A stretch of 64,000 nucleotides of DNA, taken from NCBI GenBank assembly GCA_907163345.1, contig CAJQUN010000459.1, positions 186,001-250,000 of the forward strand, given 5' to 3'. Below are positions 46,902-57,699 of the stretch, piece after piece (the stretch's first letter is position 1; each line of letters begins with the position of its first letter). The DNA comes from Haberlea rhodopensis. Lineage: Eukaryota > Streptophyta > Magnoliopsida > Lamiales > Gesneriaceae. The translations under genes were made by a program, and so were the position numbers. The notes under the pieces are model-generated. The model did not search any database, was not told the origin of the DNA, and saw nothing but the letters and a program-made list of their open reading frames with translations.

Positions 46902-48377
46902 GATGTTTTATGTGGGTTTGTTTGGGTATGTGTTGTTTATGGTTGGGGTATGATTTTTGAAGTGTTTTAAGTGGGTTTTAGTGGGTTATGATGTTATTGT
47001 TATTGTTGGGAAGTTTGGTGTTGAAAGGTATGAAGATGAGCTTGCAAAATGCACATGAAAATGGTGAAATCGCGGCCACTGTAAGTGGCGATCGATCGCT
47101 ACAAAAGCAGCGATCGATCGCCGAGAGGCAGTACGCGAAGATGAGGATAGGCGATCGATCGCCTCAAATGGCACGATCGATCGCCAACGTCCAGTAGCCA
47201 AATGAGCATCAGGCGATCGATCGCCTCATTTTAAGCGATCGATCGCCGCTAAGTGAAAAATCAGGCGATCGATCGCCTCATTTTGAGCGATCGATCGCCA
47301 CTGTTCAAAAAATGAAAAATGTTGATTTTTGTTGTATTTTTGGTATTGGGCTATTGTTTAGCTTCTAATATCAATTTGTATGGTTATGTAGAACCGTCCC
47401 AGGTACCCACGACTTCAAGGAGATAAAGTTCTACGACTTCTCCTTCTTTTGGAATTAAGGTACGTAAGAGACGTACGAGCATCGGACGGTAAACCATACC
47501 CTTACATATTATGATGATGTTTACGATGATGATGTTTATGATGATGTTTATGATGATGTTTACGATGATGATGGTTATGATGATATTTATGATGATGTTA
47601 CGATGATGATGTTTATTATGATGTTTATGATGACGTTATGATGAAGATGTTTATGATGATGGTTACGATGATGATGTTTATGATGATGTTATGATGATGA
47701 TGTTTATGATGACGTTTATGATGATAAAGTTTATGATAAGGTCATACGACGTGTATGATTGGGTAAGACGCCCGCGTGGTAAAATGCCACCCAAAGTATG
47801 TGAGTGGGTAAGATGCCCCCGTGGTAAGATGCCGCGCAATGTTTATGATATGGTAAGACGCCATATGATTGGGTAAGATGCCCATGTGGTAAGATGCCAC
47901 ACGATGATTATGATATGGTAAGATGCCATACAATGGGGTAAGATGCCCTAATATATGAATAAGAGTCAGGGATAACAAAGGAAGTCGAAGGACGACCAAT
48001 AACCTTTACTTAACTAGGATGTTATGCATTATTGTATGCTTTTGATATAATGTTAAGTAAATATGTATATGCTCACGATGTGTTATCCCTGTAGGTACAC
48101 TTTTGGACCGAGGGCCTAGGGTCGGGTTGAGGAGGTGAGCTAAAGGAAGCAAGATGAATGTAGGATGCAGGATTTTGATAGTCTCTACTCTAGGAGTAGT
48201 GTAAACCTATAGCTTTAACATTCATTAATGGGAATGTAATTAAATAGCTTTTGGAAATTTTATTTTGGCCTGTAATCTCCTTAGCTCAAGCTACAACCGG
48301 AACCCTTAAGAGGTTATAAATGCATGTTCTGTCCAAATTATGTGCACTAATTGTTATTAAGGTAGGAAGACCCTACA
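46902..48377 (+). repeat. Solo LTR H, right part
   Basis: Continues H after the second TSD ttttt. Contains the palindrome module (about 47089-47298), the intron 1 acceptor at 47391, exon 2 (47392-47459), and intron 2 (47460-48094) with GATGATG repeats and TAAGAYG-loop hairpins (47750-47950). Stem arms carry a compensatory change (47967-47976 with 48082-48091). The CTACTC hairpin is at 48185-48199. Confidence 0.9.
47089..47298 (+). promoter_or_regulatory. Palindrome module: eight CGATCGATCG copies in four pairs (element H)
   Basis: Very like A: 22-bp periods, GGCAGTA after pair 1 and CCAGTA after pair 2. Confidence 0.75.
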
Positions 48378-48382
48378 AAGAT

Positions 48383-48652
48383 TGAAGCTGTGATGGAGTG
48401 GGCTGCCCCCACTTCTGTGCCTGAGATTCGGAGCTTCCTTGGTTTGACCGGATATTATCGACGCTTCGTCGAGGGCTTTTCGAAGATTGCCAAGCCGTTG
48501 ACACAGTTGACTCAGAAGGGAGTGCCTTTCTTTTGGTCAGAAACTTGTGAGGAGAGCTTCCAGGAATTAAAGCACCGGTTGACGACGGCGCCAGTGTTAG
48601 TGATCCCTACGGAGAACTCCAGATTTGTTCTGTATACTGACGCATCACTTCA
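48383..48652 (+). pseudogene. pol: Pol of element D, part 2 (RT end and start of RNase H)
   Basis: Encodes EWAAPTSVPEIRSFLGLTGYY... up to VLYTDASLH, the connection region and first catalytic Asp of RNase H. Ends at TSD cttca (48648-48652), where G is inserted. Confidence 0.9.
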
Positions 48653-51037
48653 TGTGATGACCAGGGATTATAGGTGTTAATCCCGTAGTGTTAATAATCC
48701 CTAAAGTGGTTTTACGTGGCGATTTGGAATTTAATCGAGGTGTTGGGCCTTCTGGGCTCGTTTATTTGGGTAGTTGGGATCGTTGGATCCAGAGGTTGAG
48801 ATTGTATTCACATTACGGTGTAAAACCTAAGAGTTGGGTTTTTGATGTGTTTCGGGATCTCGGGTGCTATGTGAGCACCGGTAGGGGATTTTGGAGTTAG
48901 AGAGAGAGTTTTTGAAAACAGATGATTTTTAAGGAATCATGATGTATTTGTGGGGCTATTAATTTTTCGGGGTATTTTTGCTATAAATACCAATTGAACC
49001 CAAAATTTTAAAGGAAATTTCATTTCAACCCCTTCATTTCCTCTCTCCTCTCCCGCGACCCTTTCCCGTCTGCCAGCCCCTGCCCGCGCGCAAAAGCGCT
49101 TCGGCCGCCGCCGTCCCGCCGCCGATCGGCGCGTCCGACCTACCCACGGCTTCGTCTCGTCCAGGCGCTCCTTTCCCCTCCGGCAATTGAAGGTTTCGTC
49201 GCGTTTCTCGTTCGGATTTTGAAGAAAGGCGTCGATCCCCAAAAGTTAGGGTTCATCGATTTCGAACGATTTTGCTTCCGATTTTCGTTGGGTAACCTCC
49301 CTTACCCCTTGTTCGTCTTTTTCGTGTATTTCCATGCCTTTTTTGTGTTCGAATTTGAAGGATTTTAAGGGTTCGAATTTAAAGGCTTGTTTGGGTTCGA
49401 ATTTATGGGTGTTGAGTTCGAAAATTGGGGGTTTTTGTCAAGGGATGTTGATTCTTGCTTGGATAGCTTAATTGACATTTTAGATAAATTATGGTATTTA
49501 ATTGGGTTCGAATTGTGAGATTAGGGTTCGATTTTTGTAGGGCATTCTTGAACAAATTTCGATATTGTCTCATTTATTTCCTTCCCTGCATGTACCCTGC
49601 CCCGGGTCTTTTAAGAGGATAATTGTCGTGTGTTGACAATATTTTGAGGGATATGGGTGTGCTTGAGCATAGGTTACATGTTCGTAAATAATTGTGAATT
49701 ATTTATCGTGTTAGCACATCATTCCTCGGGGCATGGAACTCGAGCAAGGTTTGGCTCGGACTTCGGAGATTTAAGGTACGTGCGACGTACGAGCATTACT
49801 ATATATATGTGAAATGCATAAGGTGTTTTTGATTGCATTGAATGTTTTGCGTATGGTTATACATATATGTTGATATGGCCAAGGAATGACCCAAATCTTG
49901 ATATCGCAGCTTGTAGCGTGCGTGACACTAGAGTAGGATGACTCTTACATGATATAAGGGGTACTGGGTTTATATGACTATATTATGAGACATTTGAGAT
50001 GTCTAGGTTTGTAGAATCATGTATTCTTCGTGAGACATTGAGATGTCTAGGTTCGTAGAATCATGTATTCATTATGAGACATTTGAGATGTCTAGGTATA
50101 ATGGAAAGCGAGATTATGAAATCAATATTTGATATTGATATATCTATATTTGCATGTATATGAACTTGGAATCATTCATTTTTGATATTTGAGAATCAGG
50201 CATGCGATGTGTAAATCAATGTGTTGGTTTACTGATTTATGAGGTTTGATGAGTTTGATGATTGTGAGAACAGGGACAGTACACGGAATCCCGGATGAGG
50301 TTGCCATCCAGGGAGTATCATTTAAATTCATTAGCATTTACCTTTGTTGTAAATTATAAATTTCATTATTATGATTATGGGATTTTGTGTATTGGTATGC
50401 TCACCCCGTTGGGGGCTGTCTCTGTTGGGACAGGTGGACAGGTACATCGATGGCTATGGAGCTGAGCTCGAGCTGTTGATTTGAGGTACTCCCAGGATCG
50501 TGGTACCAGGGCTTGATGGAGCACGGTATCGTATAGAGTACCTATGTATACACCTGAGGATTTATACATATTCATGATGCTCGCATGTGAGCACGATTAT
50601 ACTTGTATATGGATTGTATATAAAGGCATGAGCCTATCTCTCTTTCATTTAAGGTTGCATGCAATTAGAGGTTGAATTGCTAGAATGATATGAGAGTCAT
50701 TGGTGTATTATGTGTGGTGTCTTCCCTGGCTGGGAATTTACTTGTATTGCTGCTTTCTGTTGAGTATTATGCTTTCCCTGGCCGGGAATTTTGTTATGTG
50801 TTGTACTCTTTTTTTGGGATAGCTCTATTTATGGGGAGACTCTGCCCAAATTTTTATAAAAGTTTACAATGTGAAAAGTGGCACCAAGGGGTTGGTAAAA
50901 GGCAAACATATGAGTCTTTCATTGACAGGCAATGATTAAGTATCATCAGAGCTTCCCGATTGACATTTTATAGAAAGCATGTACCACACATAGTGGTTAA
51001 TACACTAATCAAGGTTTAAGGGCTTGGGGTCCTTACA
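48653..51037 (+). repeat. Element G 5' LTR (2385 bp)
   Basis: TATAAATA at 48972-48979 and a GC-rich leader around 49020-49240. Predicted intron 1 is 49292-49714, exon 2 49715-49775 (61 nt), and intron 2 49776-50441. Stem arms CAGGGACAG (50271-50279) and CTGTCTCTG (50416-50424). Confidence 0.95.
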
Positions 51038-51041
51038 TTAG

Positions 51042-51053
51042 TGGTATCAGAGC
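51042..51053 (+). other. Primer-binding site, tRNA-iMet (element G)
   Basis: TGGTATCAGAGC; the next bases are CAGG rather than AGTGG. Confidence 0.88.
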
Positions 51054-51479
51054 CAGGTTGCTCATTGGGGCTGTTAAGGGCCTAGGAAGTTATTGATAGC
51101 ACATATTTATGCATGATGGCATTAATGTTGTATGACATAACAAATTGTTTATGTGCTCTTATGATATGAAAAGTGGTATTGCTAACCATTGTGGTTGCAG
51201 GAATCGTGTGGAACACGATAGGATGACATCTATAGGGATGTCTGGCACTCCGTGTATTATGTGCCAAGGAAGCTGGTTTTTAAGAAAATCCGGTAAAGGG
51301 ATATTTCCGAGGTAACATGTACTTTATATTGTCTTGTTGACACATGATGAATGCAAAGTGGTGCATTAAGGTTATGGTATATGTTATTGTGCATTGTTTT
51401 TGCATATGCATGTTATGAAATATAAGAGGTGTATTTCTTGAGTCAAAGTTATCTTAGTAAGGATTTTAATGGCTTATGC

Positions 51480-51655
51480 TAAAGTCCATTGCATGGAGTA
51501 GCAACGCTAAAGTCCAGTGGAAGCGATGAAGAATCCCGCTTATATGGAGTAGCAACGCTAAAGTCCATTGGAAGCGATGAAGAGTCCCGCTTACATGGAG
51601 TAGCAACGCTAAAGTCCATTGGAAGCGATGAAGAATCCCGCTTACATGGAGTAGC
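51480..51655 (+). repeat. About 51-bp tandem hairpin units in G
   Basis: Three to four units containing AAGCGATGAAGAATCCCGCTT (5-bp stem) and GTAGCAACGCTA. Small frames across them are not genes. Confidence 0.8.
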
Positions 51656-52043
51656 AAAAAGCATTAAAATGTACTAATGATAAGGGCTCAAGATGAAATA
51701 TGGATTTAAAGAGGAAGGATGTCATGACATTTATTTATGAAACCATACATTCTTATAATGCGTTTTTATTATGTATTGAATGTTGATGCATAGCGTATAT
51801 GGCTATTGTTGTTAACCCTGATGGTTGCAGGTTACAGGAAATAAGGAATACGAAAAGGAACATGATTATACATATGCACGGGCATCCCAAGGGCAACATG
51901 TATTATGTGGTTAGTCATTTAACACAAGGTAAATCAAGGTATGCATAAGATAGTGCATTATGATATGATACATGTTGATACGCATCGTTTTGCATATGTT
52001 TATTGTGAAATATAAAGTGAGGATTTCAATGCTTACACTAAGG

Positions 52044-52194
52044 TCCATATGAAGCGAGGAAGGATTCCGCTTATATGGAGTAGTGAGAAGCATTGAAATG
52101 CACTGATATTTCATGAGTCCAGGTTATCCTAGTGAGGATTTCAATGCTTGCACTAAGGTCCATATGAAGCGAGGAAGGATTCCGCTTATATGGA
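52044..52194 (+). repeat. Two copies of a long hairpin in G
   Basis: At 52044-52079 and again at 52159-52194: TCCATATGAAGCG pairs with CGCTTATATGGA (12 pairs, one bulge) around a loop AGGAAGGATTC. The copies lie in a 115-bp direct repeat. Confidence 0.85.
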
Positions 52195-52247
52195 GTAGTG
52201 AGAAGCATTGAAATACACTACTGATAAGTGACTCAATTCGAGGTGTA

Positions 52248-52615
52248 TTTATAGCGATGGTTCATTCCGCTATATCTATTGGCGATGGTTCATTCCGCCA
52301 GGTGTATTTATAGCGATGGTTCTTTCCGCTATATTGATTGGCGATGGTTCATTCCGCCAGGTGTATTTATAGCGATGGTTCATTCCGCTATATCTATTGG
52401 CGATGGTTCATTCCGCCAGGTGTATTTATAGCGATGGTTCTTTCCGCTATATTGATTGGCGATGGTTCATTCCGCCAGGTGTATTTATAGCGATGGTTCT
52501 TTCCGCTATATCTATTGGCGATGGTTCATTCCGCCAGGTGTATTTATAGCGACGGTTCATTCCGCTATATTGATTGGCGATGGTTCATTCCGCCAGGTGT
52601 ATTGATAGCGATGCC
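52248..52615 (+). repeat. 59-bp tandem array of paired hairpins in G
   Basis: About six units. Each holds TATAGCG-loop-CGCTATA and TGGCG-loop-CGCCA with the same loop, ATGGTTCATTC (sometimes ATGGTTCTTTC). Stem sequences differ but complementarity is kept. Confidence 0.85.
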
Positions 52616-55309
52616 TCTTTCCTCTACTATGTGGACGATGATTCATACTCAGGTGTATAGCGAGGTTTCATGCCACTTATTATATGACGAGGTGTCATGC
52701 CGTCGATTCTATAGCGAGGGATTTTGCCGCTATGTACTCAGCACAAGATTTTGCCGCCTTCGAGCGATGGGTGCTGATTACGCACTATTATTGAGCGACG
52801 GAGACAGGTATGACGCTATATTGCTAGCGATGAGGTATGATATATTGCTATTTTATTAGCTTTATTTTAGCTGGCATGCATTGATATACATGTTTTCTTA
52901 TGCCTATTTTACTAGCATGATAGTGGATTGACATACGCTGATGTACATGTATCGTCACTAGTTGACAATGTTTTAGATTCCATGAGTTGGCATGTGTCGT
53001 CACAGGATGACGATGACGATGGTGTAGGAGATGTCTTATTAGACATGCATCATCGTTACGATGATCGATGCGTTGAGTATACGTATTCTGTGGTATGCCT
53101 TGGGTGCCAGTACCGAGCACAAGGTGGCGTGTGCGACACCGATTGACGTGACCCTTATACCGAGCGGGTTGCTCGAGGAATGGTTGGATGCGCTGTACAT
53201 GTGATTGCACCGCAGCTTATGTTTGGGGGTAATCATTTTACGAGTGGTGATACCCTTGAGGTATGCTCGTTGGAATGGCTTTTAGCCATGCGATTTGACG
53301 ACAGGAGTAATCATGGAGGAAATTACTCGCTTTCTGTCGATGTGACATGTGGTAGACATGATCACACCACCCTTGAGGGTGTAGGATGGGTCCTAAGGGA
53401 GTAGGATCAGGTTATGTTAAGTACATAGGGACATTGGAGTGTCCAGGGTGTATCGGCATTGAGGAATGTTGGATAAAGACCCGCTACTCTATTGAGTTTT
53501 CTTCCCATAGTATGTTATACCATGTGGAAACGTCCGTCTTATTGGTAGGTTTGAGGTAAACCTAAAGAGGCAGAGACTAGGTTGTCTGCCGCGTGTGTGT
53601 GCAGCACCATGATGGGCTTGCTAGAGCCGTTACACTGCTCGTTGGAACCAAGTTTGGCAAATCGTAAGGTGATACGATGTGGATTGTGGTGGACTCTAGT
53701 AGTCACCATGTCATTGAGGTTAAGGTTGTTCATGCCTCACTGAAACGTGTATACGTTTATGTTTAATCTTGGAGACTTGTCTGGGACAGCTCAGGATGTT
53801 GGAGTACCAACAAGAGAGTCATCAGGTCGTTATTGACTCAATCTAAGGGAACCCGTGTATTGGGATACAATGGGTGTTATTGTATCCAGTTTTTCCGAAC
53901 GATGGTTCGAGACTTGTGGATCTCGAGTTCGATGGCGTTTCCCTTGCGAGGAAGGAGGTAGTATTATACCTATTTGGGAATCTTTGAAAGATTCGGTAAG
54001 TTGGTGCAAGTGGTGTTGATTTTGGGAATCACACCGTGTATTGTTAATCGTCGATTATCATCCTCCACTGAGTAAGGAATGACTCAGAATTGACGGTTGT
54101 GTTTGGGGCTTAGGGGTAGGTTGTAGATACCCGAGCCGAGTGCATTGAGTATGCATCCGATGTCAGTGCTTAGGCAGGTATACCGATGAGTATACGGATG
54201 CCAGTTGTTGTTTTCCTTCCTGTCGAGCAAAGAGTTATGCTATTTTTGGATGGTTAAATCTCTGATGAGAGATATGGAACACCTTGAGATTGGGAATCTC
54301 CATGGCACGATGATTATGAGGGATAATCGTGAAGTTAGTTGACTCCCTTGAAGAGGGATTTTCTTGTGAGGGTTAAGGTATTTCCCTTGTTGGTGTTTTC
54401 CTTCGAGTTATGCGACAGCCTTCCCAAGTTTGGATTGTTAAATCCGAGGATTTTCAAGGGATGGCAGGATTTCGGATTGGTTGAGTGTCGCTGACGACAC
54501 AAGCGTTGAGGATGCAATGGGTTTATTGCATGCCCTTAAGAATTTTAAACTCTGCGGAGTCTCGGTTGTTATTTATGATCAGGACGTGATTCTTGGAACA
54601 TCCGGAGGTGGACATCTTGTGAGATGTCTTTTGTTTGAATTTGTGGCCGTGAGTTGCCCAAATTAAGTTGCAATGAGGCGACTACTCCTTCGATGGAGGA
54701 AGTTTGAAAGTGGAAACCAGGTTTGGTATGTGTACACCGTGGTTGTACTAGTGTTTCCCCTCGTAACGATGTATGTTAGACATCGTGAGTCTTGGTAAAG
54801 ATGTCATTGGATGATATCTACGATAGAATCAGGAGCGATTCGAATCCTTGCAGTTTCAGCTGACTAACTGCTTTTGGATTATTAGCGTTGAGTTGTACTG
54901 ACGCTCTTTGACGTTATGATGGATTTGGAAGTCTATTCCACTCCAAAGTTTGACACGAGGTCAACGTTCTTACGGTTGAGGTGTCATTCAGGACGTGTTC
55001 GTACTGTGGTATTAGATCGAAGGATGACTGACCGATCTACGGTCGTAGGTATTGGTTGTTTTGCAGTCATGAGAGGCTGACTTTTGGGATGACCCGCATC
55101 GAGGTACGTTTTGCCTCTTGGGTGATATGTTGATTTTGGTAAGTCGCCTTGTTTCAGAGTTGGTGCGAGGTAGGTATCCTCGCGTTTTTTTAATACGATT
55201 CTGTTATGGTCAAGAATCGAGGTTATGGCTTCAGGTTGAGGTGTAGCCCGGGTGTTACGTGATACACCGGTGCTAATTTCGAGGACGAAATTCTTTTAGT
55301 GGGGGATAT
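52616..55309 (+). other. Rest of G internal region, non-coding
   Basis: After degenerate gcgag...gccgc units (to about 52850), unique sequence shows no usable frame. From about 53420 it matches F 18210-19417, with an extra 0.6 kb in the middle. It ends ATTTCGAGGACGAAATTC plus polypurine tract at the 3' LTR. Confidence 0.75.
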
Positions 55310-57694
55310 TGTGATGACCAGGGATTATAGGTGTTAATCCCGTAGTGTTAATAATCCCTAAAGTGGTTTTACGTGGCGATTTGGAATTTAATCGAGGTGT
55401 TGGGCCTTCTGGGCTCGTTTATTTGGGTAGTTGGGATCGTTGGATCCAGAGGTTGAGATTGTATTCACATTACGGTGTAAAACCTAAGAGTTGGGTTTTT
55501 GATGTGTTTCGGGATCTCGGGTGCTATGTGAGCACCGGTAGGGGATTTTGGAGTTAGAGAGAGAGTTTTTGAAAACAGATGATTTTTAAGGAATCATGAT
55601 GTATTTGTGGGGCTATTAATTTTTCGGGGTATTTTTGCTATAAATACCAATTGAACCCAAAATTTTAAAGGAAATTTCATTTCAACCCCTTCATTTCCTC
55701 TCTCCTCTCCCGCGACCCTTTCCCGTCTGCCAGCCCCTGCCCGCGCGCAAAAGCGCTTCGGCCGCCGCCGTCCCGCCGCCGATCGGCGCGTCCGACCTAC
55801 CCACGGCTTCGTCTCGTCCAGGCGCTCCTTTCCCCTCCGGCAATTGAAGGTTTCGTCGCGTTTCTCGTTCGGATTTTGAAGAAAGGCGTCGATCCCCAAA
55901 AGTTAGGGTTCATCGATTTCGAACGATTTTGCTTCCGATTTTCGTTGGGTAACCTCCCTTACCCCTTGTTCGTCTTTTTCGTGTATTTTCATGCCTTTTT
56001 TGTGTTCGAATTTGAAGGATTTTAAGGGTTCGAATTTAAAGGCTTGTTTGGGTTCGAATTTATGGGTGTTGAGTTCGAAAATTGGGGGTTTTTGTCAAGG
56101 GATGTTGATTCTTGCTTGGATAGCTTAATTGACATTTTAGATAAATTATGGTATTTAATTGGGTTCGAATTGTGAGATTAGGGTTCGATTTTTGTAGGGC
56201 ATTCTTGAACAAATTTCGATATTGTCTCATTTATTTCCTTCCCTGCATGTACCCTGCCCCGGGTCTTTTAAGAGGATAATTGTCGTGTGTTGACAATATT
56301 TTGAGGGATATGGGTGTGCTTGAGCATAGGTTACATGTTCGTAAATAATTGTGAATTATTTATCGTGTTAGCACATCATTCCTCGGGGCATGGAACTCGA
56401 GCAAGGTTTGGCTCGGACTTCGGAGATTTAAGGTACGTGCGACGTACGAGCATTACTATATATATGTGAAATGCATAAGGTGTTTTTGATTGCATTGAAT
56501 GTTTTGCGTATGGTTATACATATATGTTGATATGGCCAAGGAATGACCCAAATCTTGATATCGCAGCTTGTAGCGTGCGTGACACTAGAGTAGGATGACT
56601 CTTACATGATATAAGGGGTACTGGGTTTATATGACTATATTATGAGACATTTGAGATGTCTATGTTTGTAGAATCATGTATTCTTCGTGAGACATTGAGA
56701 TGTCTAGGTTCGTAGAATCATGTATTCATTATGAGACATTTGAGATGTCTAGGTATAATGGAAAGCGAGATTATGAAATCAATATTTGATATTGATATAT
56801 CTATATTTGCATGTATATGAACTTGGAATCATTCATTTTTGATATTTGAGAATCAGGCATGCGATGTGTAAATCAATGTGTTGGTTTACTGATTTATGAG
56901 GTTTGATGAGTTTGATGATTGTGAGAACAGGGACAGTACACGGAATCCCGGATGAGGTTGCCATCCAGGGAGTATCATTTAAATTCATTAGCATTTACCT
57001 TTGTTGTAAATTATGAATTTCATTATTATGATTATGGGATTTTGTGTATTGGTATGCTCACCCCGTTGGGGGCTGTCTCTGTTGGGACAGGTGGACAGGT
57101 ACATCGATGGCTATGGAGCTGAGCTCGAGCTGTTGATTTGAGGTACTCCCAGGATCGTGGTACCAGGGCTTGATGGAGCACGGTATCGTATAGAGTACCT
57201 ATGTATACACCTGAGGATTTATACATATTCATGATGCTCGCATGTGAGCACGATTATACTTGTATATGGATTGTATATAAAGGCATGAGCCTATCTCTCT
57301 TTCATTTAAGGTTGCATGCAATTAGAGGTTGAATTGCTAGAATGATATGAGAGTCATTGGTGTATTATGTGTGGTGTCTTCCCTGGCTGGGAATTTACTT
57401 GTATTGCTGCTTTCTGTTGAGTATTATGCTTTCCCTGGCCGGGAATTTTGTTATGTGTTGTACTCTTTTTTTGGGATAGCTCTATTTATGGGGAGACTCT
57501 GCCCAAATTTTTATAAAAGTTTACAATGTGAAAAGTGGCACCAAGGGGTTGGTAAAAGGCAAACATATGAGTCTTTCATTGACAGGCAATGATTAAGTAT
57601 CATCAGAGCTTCCCGATTGACATTTTATAGAAAGCATGTACCACACATAGTGGTTAATACACTAATCAAGGTTTAAGGGCTTGGGGTCCTTACA
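55310..57694 (+). repeat. Element G 3' LTR (2385 bp)
   Basis: Differs from the 5' copy at about three sites (for example near 55987, 56662 and 57015). TATAAATA at 55639-55646; stem arms at 56938-56946 and 57073-57081. Confidence 0.95.
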
Positions 57695-57699
57695 CTTCA

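Larger units (their letters stand above)
37593..48377 (+). mobile_element. Element H: solo LTR interrupted by element I
   Basis: Begins TGTGATGCCCC and ends CCCTACA, flanked by TSD aagat (37588-37592 and 48378-48382) in D's RT gene. The pieces 37593-38085 and 46902-48377 make one LTR of about 1969 bp. No PBS, internal region or second LTR is present, so the element was reduced by LTR-LTR recombination. It is the same family type as A's LTR. I inserted later, inside H's predicted intron 1. Confidence 0.9.
48653..57694 (+). mobile_element. Element G: non-coding LTR retrotransposon related to F
   Basis: 5' LTR 48653-51037 and 3' LTR 55310-57694, both 2385 bp with about three differences seen. 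TSD cttca at 48648-48652 and 57695-57699. tRNA-iMet PBS and GTGGGGGAT tract. The internal region (51038-55309) has no ORF of note; it holds hairpin arrays and a 3' part shared with F. The near-identical LTRs make it one of the youngest insertions here, so something is still mobilising this non-coding family. Confidence 0.95.
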
